A stretch of 64,000 bases of DNA from Pseudomonas ekonensis (lineage in GTDB: Bacteria > Pseudomonadota > Gammaproteobacteria > Pseudomonadales > Pseudomonadaceae). Position numbers and translations under genes: made by a program. Shown piece after piece: positions 1 to 8,184 of this stretch. Location: contig NZ_JAHSTS010000001.1 of assembly GCF_019145435.1 (NCBI RefSeq), positions 572,001-636,000 on the forward strand, read 5' to 3'. Under the pieces are notes generated by a model. That model saw only the letters and a program-made list of their open reading frames with translations, had not been told where the DNA came from and made no database searches. Every line of letters begins with the position of its first letter. The first letter of the stretch is position 1.

Positions 1-1019
1 GCAACACCGAGGGCGTCGGCGCGGATCTTGGCTGGACGCAACGCACGACCCTGTTCGGCAGCGACGCCAACTGGCGTCTGTCGCTGTTCGACCGACCGGG
101 CAGCTACAGCAGCGGCGATGCCCGCAACCGGGGCGTCGACCTGAGCCTCAACGTGGCGCTCGGCGGCCAGGGCCAGCAGGTGTCCGGCAGCATCGGCTCG
201 CGCACCGCCCGCGACGGCAGCCGCGACACCAATGCGTCGCTGGGCTACCGCAAGGACTGGCAAGACCACGTGCTGCAAAGCGTTTCGGTGACCGCGCTGA
301 CCGACACCTACGGCGTCGGCCTGGCCAGCCTGGCCAACTTCGGCACCGACACGGTCAACGGCGACGGCTTTGTCCAGCGTTCGTCCTACAACGGCAACTT
401 CACCGGCGGCCTGAACCTGGACAGCACCCTGGTGGTCGGCGCCCGGCACATGACGCTGACCCGTCAGCACCAAGGGCTCGGCGCCGGGATGATCGTCGAT
501 GTCGAGTCCGACATCGACGGCATCGCCTTGCGCGCCGACGACCTGAGCGGCGGCAGCGCGGCGCTGCGCCCGGGGCGCAACTTCATCCCGTTGACGGCCT
601 ACCGAAACAGTTCGGTGAGCTTCGACTTCGAAGGCAACCACGTGCCGGCCGCCACCATCGAACCGTCCCGCACCCGTTACCACTTGAACAAGGGCGGTGT
701 GGAGTACCGCAAGGTCAGGGTGATGAAGACCCTCACGGTGCTGGGGCGCTTGCTCGACCCGCAAGGCCGGCCGCTCAAGGGCCATCACGTGATCAACCAC
801 GCCAGCCGTGGCGTGAGCGAGGTCGATGGCTTCTTTTCGATGGAGATGAACGCCGGCTCGCCGACGCTGGAGGTGCGTCATGCCGACCGGTTGCTGTGTC
901 AGTTCCGCCTCGACATCGACAGTCACCGCAGCGAAAACGACGTGCTGATGATCGGGGATCTGCGTTGCAGCCCGGACACCCTGGCCGATGCCGCTTCCCA
1001 CCCGCAGCAGGCCGGATGA
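1..1019 (+). CDS. CS1-type fimbrial outer-membrane usher, C-terminal part
   Basis: The open frame begins at the window edge (codons from position 3) and ends at TGA 1017-1019, so only about 338 C-terminal residues are visible. The Gly/Ser/Asn-rich alternating stretch with repeated aromatic residues fits transmembrane beta-strands. It is followed by a soluble C-terminal domain with a carboxypeptidase-like turn (GRLLDPQGRPLKGH) and a two-cysteine tail. This matches ushers of alpha fimbriae (CooC/TcfC family), which export and assemble CS1-type pilins. Identity rests mainly on the operon: chaperone, CS1 pilin and adhesin-like genes follow directly on the same strand. The N-terminal plug and signal peptide lie outside the window. 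Confidence 0.72.
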   Translation, partial: NTEGVGADLGWTQRTTLFGSDANWRLSLFDRPGSYSSGDARNRGVDLSLNVALGGQGQQVSGSIGSRTARDGSRDTNASLGYRKDWQDHVLQSVSVTALTDTYGVGLASLANFGTDTVNGDGFVQRSSYNGNFTGGLNLDSTLVVGARHMTLTRQHQGLGAGMIVDVESDIDGIALRADDLSGGSAALRPGRNFIPLTAYRNSSVSFDFEGNHVPAATIEPSRTRYHLNKGGVEYRKVRVMKTLTVLGRLLDPQGRPLKGHHVINHASRGVSEVDGFFSMEMNAGSPTLEVRHADRLLCQFRLDIDSHRSENDVLMIGDLRCSPDTLADAASHPQQAG

Positions 1020-1054
1020 ATGGCCATGATCGAGATTTCAGAGAGCGTTCCATC

Positions 1055-2308
1055 ATGAATCGGACAATTGGCTGGACATGCAGGCCGATGCGGCGTTGCT
1101 GGTTGGGCATGCTGTTGGTGATGGGGGCGCCAGCGGCACAGGCGGTGTCCCAGGAGATCCAGGCGTCGTTTTCGCCCGATCCGTCCAATCCGCAGAAAAA
1201 CGTGTTCATCAACAAGACGCCGGAAAGCGGCTACTGCGTGAGCAATCCCGTGGAATGCCGCAACAACAATACGTTCAGTATCCGCTTGCCCGTTCGTTTC
1301 GACTCGGCGAGGGCACTGCAGCCTGACGGTTCCCAACGCAACAACGCGATGGTCAAAGTGCCGGCGCAGTGGCGCGCGCTGACGGTGACCAATGCCGTCA
1401 CCGGCGAATCGGAACGGGTGGAGGTGCGGGTGGCGGGCATCGGTTCGCAATACCGGTTGAGCGATACCGCCGCCAACCTCACCGGAGCGCCGACGGCACT
1501 TCAAGGGCATCAGACCCTGTGGACGAATTCGAGCTGGGTGTATGCGCCGCCGCCCTGCGTTTACAGCGGTGTCGGTTACTACAGCGACACAACTTACGCA
1601 TTTTTCTGGAAGACACCTATCGATGGCAGTTGCACCAAGATGGTCGCCTTTGCGATTCCGGCCATGTCTTACGATTACCTGGATTTCGCCTACGAGTTGC
1701 GCACGCCCAACCCCTTGGGCATGTCTTCCGGCCAGTACACCGGATCGTTGAGTTACCGGCTCGGCCCCGGCGGCGATTTCGACATGGGCGATGTGATGCT
1801 GCCGACCGATCCGCAGTTGACCCTGGATTTTGTCCTCGATGTGCAGCATACCCTCAAGGTCGACATTCCGCCTGGCGGCGACAAGGTTCAACTGGCTCCC
1901 GCAGGCGGCTGGCAGGGCTGGATTAACGCAGGGCGCAGGCCGGTGCGTCTTTTCCGCGACCAGACCTTCCATATTTCGGCCTCGTCGCGGTTTTCGATGT
2001 ACAGGATATGCAACGGAGAGGACGAGGCCATCCTTTGCAAGATCATCAACCCGCAGACCCGGCGCTTCACGCACGTCGATGTCAGCGTCAGCCTGCCCAA
2101 CGGGATGACCGATGTGGCCGGCCAGCCTGTCAAGCGTCAGCTCTTGTCCGCCAAGTCCCTCGCTCAGCGATTCCAGCCCGGCTTCTATGTCGATCGGGGA
2201 ATTGGAACCCTGCATTTTGAGGTCATGCCGGAGTCCATCGACAAGGGTTTTCTCACCAATGGTCCTTACCGCGGCGACATCACTGTGGTTTGGGATTCGG
2301 AAATCTGA
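1055..2308 (+). CDS. CS1-type fimbrial tip adhesin / minor pilin-like protein (first paralogue)
   Basis: This 417-residue exported protein begins with a signal peptide (MNRTIGW..., hydrophobic core, APAAQA cleavage region). It has paired cysteines and a C-terminal strand ending GDITVVWDSEI, as expected for a subunit whose last strand takes part in pilus assembly. It is a clear paralogue of the gene at 3644-4894: both share a VDIPPGGDKV stretch, a GGWQ-W motif, an AGRRP-RLFRDQ block and the same C-terminus. By operon position it corresponds to the CooD/CfaE-type tip subunit. I chose ATG 1055 because it places the signal peptide at the N-terminus. An in-frame ATG at 1016 overlaps the usher stop and would add 13 residues. 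Confidence 0.62.
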   Translation: MNRTIGWTCRPMRRCWLGMLLVMGAPAAQAVSQEIQASFSPDPSNPQKNVFINKTPESGYCVSNPVECRNNNTFSIRLPVRFDSARALQPDGSQRNNAMVKVPAQWRALTVTNAVTGESERVEVRVAGIGSQYRLSDTAANLTGAPTALQGHQTLWTNSSWVYAPPPCVYSGVGYYSDTTYAFFWKTPIDGSCTKMVAFAIPAMSYDYLDFAYELRTPNPLGMSSGQYTGSLSYRLGPGGDFDMGDVMLPTDPQLTLDFVLDVQHTLKVDIPPGGDKVQLAPAGGWQGWINAGRRPVRLFRDQTFHISASSRFSMYRICNGEDEAILCKIINPQTRRFTHVDVSVSLPNGMTDVAGQPVKRQLLSAKSLAQRFQPGFYVDRGIGTLHFEVMPESIDKGFLTNGPYRGDITVVWDSEI

Positions 2309-2340
2309 CCGACGCTGCATCGCAGGCAAGGAAACGCATC

Positions 2341-3114
2341 ATGTTCAACGGGATGAGGTTCAAAAGTATGAAGCGACTGGTATGGCTGATGGGGTTGGGC
2401 GGGTTCTCTTTGGGCCTCCAGGCCGGGCCGCAGATCAACGTCGGAACGGTCTACGACTATCTGGATGGTGACAAGAGCACCTACCTCAAACGGGTGTTCA
2501 ACAGCGGCGATGCCACGGCCTTCGTCAAGGTCAACATTCTGGAGATCATTTACGAGGCCGACGGCAGCACGCGTGAAGTGCCGGTCAAGGCCCAGGCCGA
2601 TGCCCAGGGGCGCGACGGCCTGATGGCCAGTCCCGCACGGCTGATCGTGCCGGCTGGCGGCATGCAGGGGGTTCGCCTGCTGCACATGGGCAACCGCGAC
2701 GCGGAGCGCTACTTCCGCGTGCGTTTCGTGCCCGTGGTGCCGGAAAAGGAAGACGAGTTTGCGGTGTCGGCCGACGAGCGTGACGAATACAAAAAGACCC
2801 TGTCGGCCGGGGTCAACGTCATGACGGGGTTCGGCACGGTGTTCTTCGTCCGTCCGGGCCAGGCGAGGTTCGCCAGCGAAATCGAAGACAGCCCCGGGCG
2901 TTATCGCCTGCGCAACAACGGCAACACGGTGGTGGTGATCGACGAGTTCCGCAATTGCTCGCAGAAGAACGAGTCCGAGTGCGAACCGACCACCAAGCAT
3001 CACGTCCTGGCGGGCAAGAGCTTCGAGTTCGAGAAGAAACCGGGGCGCGAGTACCGCTTCAACCTGGTCGAGGGCAGCGAGAAAAAGACGCTGCGCATCG
3101 CCGGCCAGCCATGA
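2341..3114 (+). CDS. Periplasmic chaperone of CS1-type fimbriae
   Basis: This 257-residue protein has a signal peptide (MKRLVWLMGLGGFSLGLQA within residues 10-28) followed by an immunoglobulin-like beta-rich domain. The stretches SPARLIVPAGGMQGVRLLHMGNRDAE and YFRVRFVPVVPEKE resemble the subunit-binding strand and edge of fimbrial chaperones. The second half has a Cys-containing hairpin (NCSQKNESECEPT) and a basic C-terminal domain. In the CS1/CFA system the CooB-type chaperone holds pilins in the periplasm before the usher. ATG 2341 has an AAGGA 8-12 bases upstream; ATG 2368 is a shorter alternative that begins exactly at the signal peptide. It sits 32 bases after the adhesin gene and 16 before the pilin gene. 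Confidence 0.68.
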   Translation: MFNGMRFKSMKRLVWLMGLGGFSLGLQAGPQINVGTVYDYLDGDKSTYLKRVFNSGDATAFVKVNILEIIYEADGSTREVPVKAQADAQGRDGLMASPARLIVPAGGMQGVRLLHMGNRDAERYFRVRFVPVVPEKEDEFAVSADERDEYKKTLSAGVNVMTGFGTVFFVRPGQARFASEIEDSPGRYRLRNNGNTVVVIDEFRNCSQKNESECEPTTKHHVLAGKSFEFEKKPGREYRFNLVEGSEKKTLRIAGQP

Positions 3115-3130
3115 CGGACAGGAGCCCTGC

Positions 3131-3634
3131 ATGAACAAGCTATCGGCCTTCACCCGAGGCGCGGGCGTCTTGACGCTGGTCTGCGCCCCGGCCTTCGCCG
3201 CGCGGGAGGAGCATACCTTCGAGGTGTCCGTGGATATCCCCACGCTGGGTTTCTACGTGATTCCGTCGGAGACCGACTGGATCCACCGGGAGCAGCAACT
3301 GCCGTGGAACCCCGTCACCGGAACCCTGGGCGCGCTGCGCAAGAACTTCGATGTGAAGCACGACACCAGCGCCATCGAGGCCCGGTTGGAGGGGGAGCCT
3401 TACCTGTCCAACGGGCGTGACGATCAGAACATCCGTCTGCAGGTCAGTTTTGCCGGGATCCCGCTCAGTCATGAACCGCAGCCCCGGCAAGTGGTGACGG
3501 CCGAGCAGGCGATGGCCGGCGGGCGGTTCCCGTTGGAGATCCTGCCGATCAGACCGGCCGACGGCTACGGGCCGGGCGACTATTACGGCAACGTCCACGT
3601 GATGTTCAGTGCTGCGGCACCTTCGGGAACCTGA
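3131..3634 (+). CDS. CS1-type fimbrial major pilin
   Basis: This is a small exported beta protein of 167 residues, with a signal peptide cleaved near APAFAA. The mature start is EEHTFEVSVDIPT, resembling the ITVTASVDPT-type N-terminal donor strand of CooA/CfaB/CblA pilins. The C-terminal segment YYGNVHVMF matches the final strand of that family. Length fits CS1-type major subunits (about 150-170 residues). A strong AGGAG lies just upstream of ATG 3131. Flanking chaperone and adhesin genes support the role as the main shaft subunit of a surface pilus for attachment. No cysteines are visible in the mature part, also typical of CS1 pilins. Confidence 0.72.
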   Translation: MNKLSAFTRGAGVLTLVCAPAFAAREEHTFEVSVDIPTLGFYVIPSETDWIHREQQLPWNPVTGTLGALRKNFDVKHDTSAIEARLEGEPYLSNGRDDQNIRLQVSFAGIPLSHEPQPRQVVTAEQAMAGGRFPLEILPIRPADGYGPGDYYGNVHVMFSAAAPSGT

Positions 3635-3643
3635 GGGCAAGTT

Positions 3644-4894
3644 GTGAAACAGACTTCAAGCAAGATCGAACGCTTCAATCGCGGTCTGGTCATCTGGGGG
3701 GTGCTGACCGCCTTGTCTCCCCTGCACGCGGGGGCCGTGACGCAGCAGATCCGTGCCGCATTCAAACCGGATCCGGCCAACCCTCAACACAACACCTTTA
3801 CGAACACGACGCCGGTGAGCGGCTTTTGCCTGGACAACCCGTCGCAATGCCAGGCCTTGAACCTCTTCAGCCTGCGCTTGCCGATCCGCTCCGAGTCGAA
3901 TGCGACCATCCGTGCGGGGCACACCAACGAGCGCAGCGGTGCGATGTTCAACATCCCCTCCCAATGGCAATCGATCATCGTGACGCATCCCACGGCACCG
4001 CCTCAGGAGGTCAAGTTCCGGGTGGCCGGCATGGGGGTCTCCTACCGCTTGCCGAAGCCCGCACCGGAACTGACCGATGGGGCGGGACACGATTATCTGT
4101 TCGAAGGCGGAATCTGGCGTTATGCCGGACCTCCCTGCACCGGCCTGTCGGGGGCGGGCGATGACATGGGTTTCAACAGCTTCTGGCGGCATCCGGTCGG
4201 CGCCGGCACCTGCGCAAAGAAAGCCATGTTCGATATTCCTCAGCCATTCAAGTACGAAACCTTCGATATCACCTACGAGTTGATGACCCCCAATCCCCTG
4301 CAAATGGTGTCGGGGCAGTACACGGGGCAGCATGCGTTCAGCGTGGGCCCCAACCGGGACTTCGATCTGGGCGATGTCATGGTCGCCGACGACAACGTCA
4401 TCGTCTTTGATTTTCTGCTGGACGTGCAGCATGCGCTGAAGGTCGACATTCCGCCCGGCGGCGACAAGGTCCGACTGGTGCCCAGCGGCGGGTGGCAGAA
4501 CTGGCTGCAGGCGGGCCGCAGGCCGGAGCGGCTGTTTCGCGACCAGTTGTTCCACATTTCGACGTCGTCGCGCTTCAAGATGCTGCTCGACTGCCGGATC
4601 TCGGGCTTCGACGGCCTGATCGAGGATCCGGTGTCGAGGCGATCGATCAAACTGAAAATCTACGTCAGCATGCCGGACGGGATCACCGACCACACCGGCA
4701 ATCCGGTCAAGGAGCTGCTGTTGCGGGCCGGGCCGTCCTACGGGCGGATCATGCAGCCCGGCCACTATGTGGAGCGCCAGCCGGGCGTGCTGCATTTCGA
4801 GATCGCCCCCCACGAGATGAGCCAGATGCTGCAGCCCGGCGTTGCCAGCCGCTACTCGGGCGACGTTACGGTCATCTGGGACTCGGAAGCCTGA
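3644..4894 (+). CDS. CS1-type fimbrial tip adhesin / minor pilin-like protein (second paralogue)
   Basis: This 416-residue protein starts at GTG 3644 with a GAGGG seven bases upstream; no closer ATG gives the signal peptide. The N-terminus has a basic region, then VIWGVLTALSPLHAGA and cleavage before VTQQIRAAF. It parallels the 1055-2308 product along its length, with shared blocks VDIPPGGDKV, LFRDQ-FHIS-SSRFKM and the ending GDVTVIWDSEA. Two tip-like genes in one CS1-type operon suggest either alternative adhesins or a tip plus an adaptor subunit. It ends 27 bases before the convergent PBP gene and is the last gene of the fimbrial run. Confidence 0.6.
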   Translation: MKQTSSKIERFNRGLVIWGVLTALSPLHAGAVTQQIRAAFKPDPANPQHNTFTNTTPVSGFCLDNPSQCQALNLFSLRLPIRSESNATIRAGHTNERSGAMFNIPSQWQSIIVTHPTAPPQEVKFRVAGMGVSYRLPKPAPELTDGAGHDYLFEGGIWRYAGPPCTGLSGAGDDMGFNSFWRHPVGAGTCAKKAMFDIPQPFKYETFDITYELMTPNPLQMVSGQYTGQHAFSVGPNRDFDLGDVMVADDNVIVFDFLLDVQHALKVDIPPGGDKVRLVPSGGWQNWLQAGRRPERLFRDQLFHISTSSRFKMLLDCRISGFDGLIEDPVSRRSIKLKIYVSMPDGITDHTGNPVKELLLRAGPSYGRIMQPGHYVERQPGVLHFEIAPHEMSQMLQPGVASRYSGDVTVIWDSEA

Positions 4895-4921
4895 CGGCGC
4901 GGGTGCGCCGGCACGCTCCGC

Positions 4922-7900
4922 TCATCGTCCAGCCATCGCCGGTGTCGCCTGGCACATCGTGTGGGTGCCCGGTTGCAGGTACGGCGTGAGGATCGGCGCC
5001 ATGCCCTTGAGCACCTGCACCGGCAGGGCGGAGGTGAAGGTGAAGTTCTCCGCCGAGCGCCCCGGCACGAACGCGGTCAGGGTGCCGAAATGGTTGCCGC
5101 CGATGTAGAACACGAACGTGGCGGTGCGGTTGAGCGACTTGGAGCTCAGGATCCGGCCGCCGGAACCGATGGCTTCGATGCGGTTGTCGCCGGTGCCGGT
5201 CTTGCCGCCCATGGTCAGCGGGCTGCCGTCGGCCAGCCTGAAGCTGCCGGACACCCGTTTGGCGGTGCCCGAGTCCACCACCTGCGACAGCGCCTCGCGC
5301 ATGGCCGTGGCCACCTCGGACGGCATCACCCGTTTGCCCACGTGGGGGTCGTTGGCCAGCCGGGTCTCGTAAGGGGTGCCGGCGGCGAAGTGCAGGCTGT
5401 CGATGCGCAGGGTCGGCATGCGCACGCCGTCGTTGAGGATGGTGCCGATCAGCTCGGCCAGCGCCGCCGGGCGGTCGCCGGAACTGCCGATGGCGGTGGC
5501 CAGCGACGGCACCAGGTGGTCGAACGGGTAGCCGACCTTCTGCCAGCGCTGATGGATCTCCAGGAACGCTTCGATCTCCAGCATGGTGCGGATGCGGCTG
5601 TCGCGGGCACCCTTGTGCTTGCTCTTGAACAGCCAGCTGTAGACCTCCTGGCGCTCGAACTGACTGGCCTTGACGATCTGCTTGAAGTCGGCGTCCGGGT
5701 GGTTGAGCAGGTAGCCCATCATCCACAGGTCCAGCGGGTGCACCTTGGCGATGAAGCCCTGGTCCGGCAGGTCGTAGGTGCCGGGGCCGTAGGCCAGGTA
5801 GAGGCGTTCCAGGCGCTCGTCGGTGAGCTTCTCGGTGAGCTTGGCGCCCTTGAGGTGCGAGCGCACGAAGGTGTTGAAGTCCTCCTGGCTGGCGTTGGGC
5901 AGCAGGTAGCGGTGCACGGCGGCCATGCGGATCGGGGTCGGGCGCATGCTGTCGAGGAAGGTGTCAAGGCGCGCCTGGGTGTCCTTGTTGCGGTACTTTT
6001 TCCAGAACTTGAGCAGGAACGAGGTGCCTTCGCGGTCGGCGAAGGAGGCCAGGTATTCCTGGCGCCGGGGATCGCGGTCGTCCTTGAGCAGTTCGGCGCT
6101 GTTGTTGGGGCCGGAGTAGGTGGTGTAGCGCACCAGGTCGCGCATCAGGCGGATGAACGGCAGGTTGATGGATTCGCGCAGGGCATCGCGCAGGGTCGGC
6201 ATGCGGCCGTTGTCTTCCTTGCGGAAGTTGTGGAACACGTGCAGGCCGCCGCCGGTGAAGAACGCCTCGCCGGGGCTGGCCGAATACTTGCGGTCGAGGG
6301 CGGCGCCGAGCATTTTCGAGAGGTCGCGGTCCTTGTTCTCGATCAGGTAGTCGACCACCCAGCGGCTGATGCGGTCCTGGTCGGGCACATCGACCTTCTT
6401 CAGCTCCGGCACGCCCATGCCGGCGTACTTGTCGTGCAGTTCGGCGACGATCTGCAGGTAGGTGGTCAGCACGCGCATCTTGGCCGTGGAGCCCAGTTCC
6501 AGCTTGCTGCCTTCGTTGATGTCGAAGGGCTGGTCGGTACTGTCGGTCTGCACCCGCACCCGCGAGCCGTCCGGGGTCAGCTCGAACAGGGTGAAGCTGT
6601 AGCGCACCTGGGTGGTGCTGGTGGGCGTCAGCAGGCGCTCGCCGATCAGGCCGATCTGTTTGGCGAACTCGGGGTCGGCGAGTTTCTTCAGGTACTCGGT
6701 GGCCTGGGTCTGCAGCTCGCCCTGGAGGGTGCTGGTGGCCGACAGGTCCAGGCGGTCGAGGTCGTACAGCGGCCGGTTGAGCATCGTGGCCAGGCGGCTG
6801 CGGGCGACGCTGATGCCTTTGTTGGTCTCGATCGGCTGGAGGGTCGGCTGGGTCTGCCAGTCGCGGTAGGCCACCTTGCTGGCCAGCGCCGCTTCGGCCA
6901 GCGCGTTGTCGATCACGCCGTTCTGGCGCAGCAGGCGCAGGTGGCTGTCGGTGAGGTCGGCGAGCTCTTCGCGGCCCTTGGTCAGGTAATGGGACGGACG
7001 GCGCTGGGCGATCATCAGCGAGAGCATCTCGCGCAGGGCCAGGCCCTTGTCCGCCAGGGTCTTCGGATCGGTCGCGGTGCTGGCCAGCTGACGGTTGGCC
7101 TCGTTGAAGTCGCTGCCGTACCAGACCCGCAAGCCCTCGGCCATGCCGTGCACTTCGCCGTGGCCCGGCACCGCCGACAAGGGCACGCTGTTGAGGTAGT
7201 CGCGGATGATGTTCTGCCGCGCCTCCAGGGTTTCAGGCCCGGCCTGGTAGGCCCGCACGCTGGCGGAAATCATCTGGCGGATCTTCTCGGCGCCCGACAC
7301 CGTCAGGCCGTCGGGCGAGTGGCGGTACTTCTCCAGTTGCGTCGCCAGGGTGCTGCCGCCGGCGGACTGGCCGGGCAGATGGAGCATCTTGGCCACCTGC
7401 GACCAGGCGGCCATGCCGAAGCGGGGCCAGTCCACCGCCGGGTTGGCCAAGGGCTGCTTGGGGTCGAGCAGGAAGCGGTTCTCGATGAACAGCAGGCTGT
7501 TGACCACCACCGGCGGAATCGATTCGAAGCTCGAATACAGCTGCTGCGGGTAGTCGTAGCGGTACAGCGGCGCGGCGCGGCAGTCGGTGATCGAAAGCCC
7601 CGCCTGGATCTTTTCGGAATAGGGCACGAACAGGCCCTTGTCGGTGTAGCCGAGCAGGGCCGGCGAGAAACGGGTCTGCTCGGTGATGACGTAACTGCGC
7701 TTGAGCAGGCGCGGCAGGAACTCGTCCAGGGCGCTGTAGCCCAGGCGCAGGTCGAACGGCCCGTTGCCGGGGTAGCGGATGGCTTCGCTGGGGCCGGGCT
7801 CCAGCGTGTAGGTCAGGGAGGCCGCGTACTGGCTCACTTCGCGGGACTGGAAGCGCGAGGTGCGCATTTCCTTGGTCGCCGCCAGGCCCACCACCACGGC

Positions 7901-8056
7901 GATGATCAGCAACAGCAGCCAGAAGGCCTTCCAGCCGTGCCGGGTACGGCTGCGGGGTGGCTTTTCAGGGACGGGCGCTTGATCCACACGGTCAGTCGGA
8001 ATCACGTTTTCACTCGAATCGGTCTGCAACAAAGCGCCCATAGTCGATTGATCCAT
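4922..8056 (-). CDS. Class A penicillin-binding-protein-like peptidoglycan synthase (GT51 plus transpeptidase)
   Basis: A 1044-residue membrane protein with a proline-rich cytoplasmic tail and one transmembrane segment at about 44-60. The GT51 transglycosylase region carries Glu192 in FIENRF, the GGSTLATQLEK motif and IIRDYLNSV. The transpeptidase region has SxxK at Ser523-Lys526 (STAK), SxN at 629-631 (SIN) and KTG at 952-954 (KTGTGDN). Both activities therefore keep their catalytic motifs. The SxN-KTG interval is about 320 residues, longer than in PBP1a/1b, and holds a charged helical insertion. It is therefore a distinct large class A-like enzyme, not the housekeeping PBP1. It stands alone, with its promoter between 8057 and 8184. 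Confidence 0.82.
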   Translation of the reverse strand: MDQSTMGALLQTDSSENVIPTDRVDQAPVPEKPPRSRTRHGWKAFWLLLLIIAVVVGLAATKEMRTSRFQSREVSQYAASLTYTLEPGPSEAIRYPGNGPFDLRLGYSALDEFLPRLLKRSYVITEQTRFSPALLGYTDKGLFVPYSEKIQAGLSITDCRAAPLYRYDYPQQLYSSFESIPPVVVNSLLFIENRFLLDPKQPLANPAVDWPRFGMAAWSQVAKMLHLPGQSAGGSTLATQLEKYRHSPDGLTVSGAEKIRQMISASVRAYQAGPETLEARQNIIRDYLNSVPLSAVPGHGEVHGMAEGLRVWYGSDFNEANRQLASTATDPKTLADKGLALREMLSLMIAQRRPSHYLTKGREELADLTDSHLRLLRQNGVIDNALAEAALASKVAYRDWQTQPTLQPIETNKGISVARSRLATMLNRPLYDLDRLDLSATSTLQGELQTQATEYLKKLADPEFAKQIGLIGERLLTPTSTTQVRYSFTLFELTPDGSRVRVQTDSTDQPFDINEGSKLELGSTAKMRVLTTYLQIVAELHDKYAGMGVPELKKVDVPDQDRISRWVVDYLIENKDRDLSKMLGAALDRKYSASPGEAFFTGGGLHVFHNFRKEDNGRMPTLRDALRESINLPFIRLMRDLVRYTTYSGPNNSAELLKDDRDPRRQEYLASFADREGTSFLLKFWKKYRNKDTQARLDTFLDSMRPTPIRMAAVHRYLLPNASQEDFNTFVRSHLKGAKLTEKLTDERLERLYLAYGPGTYDLPDQGFIAKVHPLDLWMMGYLLNHPDADFKQIVKASQFERQEVYSWLFKSKHKGARDSRIRTMLEIEAFLEIHQRWQKVGYPFDHLVPSLATAIGSSGDRPAALAELIGTILNDGVRMPTLRIDSLHFAAGTPYETRLANDPHVGKRVMPSEVATAMREALSQVVDSGTAKRVSGSFRLADGSPLTMGGKTGTGDNRIEAIGSGGRILSSKSLNRTATFVFYIGGNHFGTLTAFVPGRSAENFTFTSALPVQVLKGMAPILTPYLQPGTHTMCQATPAMAGR

Positions 8057-8184
8057 TCACGCAGATTGATCGGACTTGTCTGAAGCTTAGACGGTGGTTG
8101 GGTCAGGTGAAAAATTTGTGATGAGATGGCGCGCGCCGGCGCGGCCCGGCCTGGCGGACAGGACGGCACCGGCGCGGCGGGCGG

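Noticed and set aside
4961..8083. 1040-codon open frame on the plus strand
   Set aside because: It lies opposite the PBP-like gene. Its Gly/Val/Gln/His-rich composition is typical of antisense shadows in GC-rich DNA, and the minus strand has all PBP motifs.
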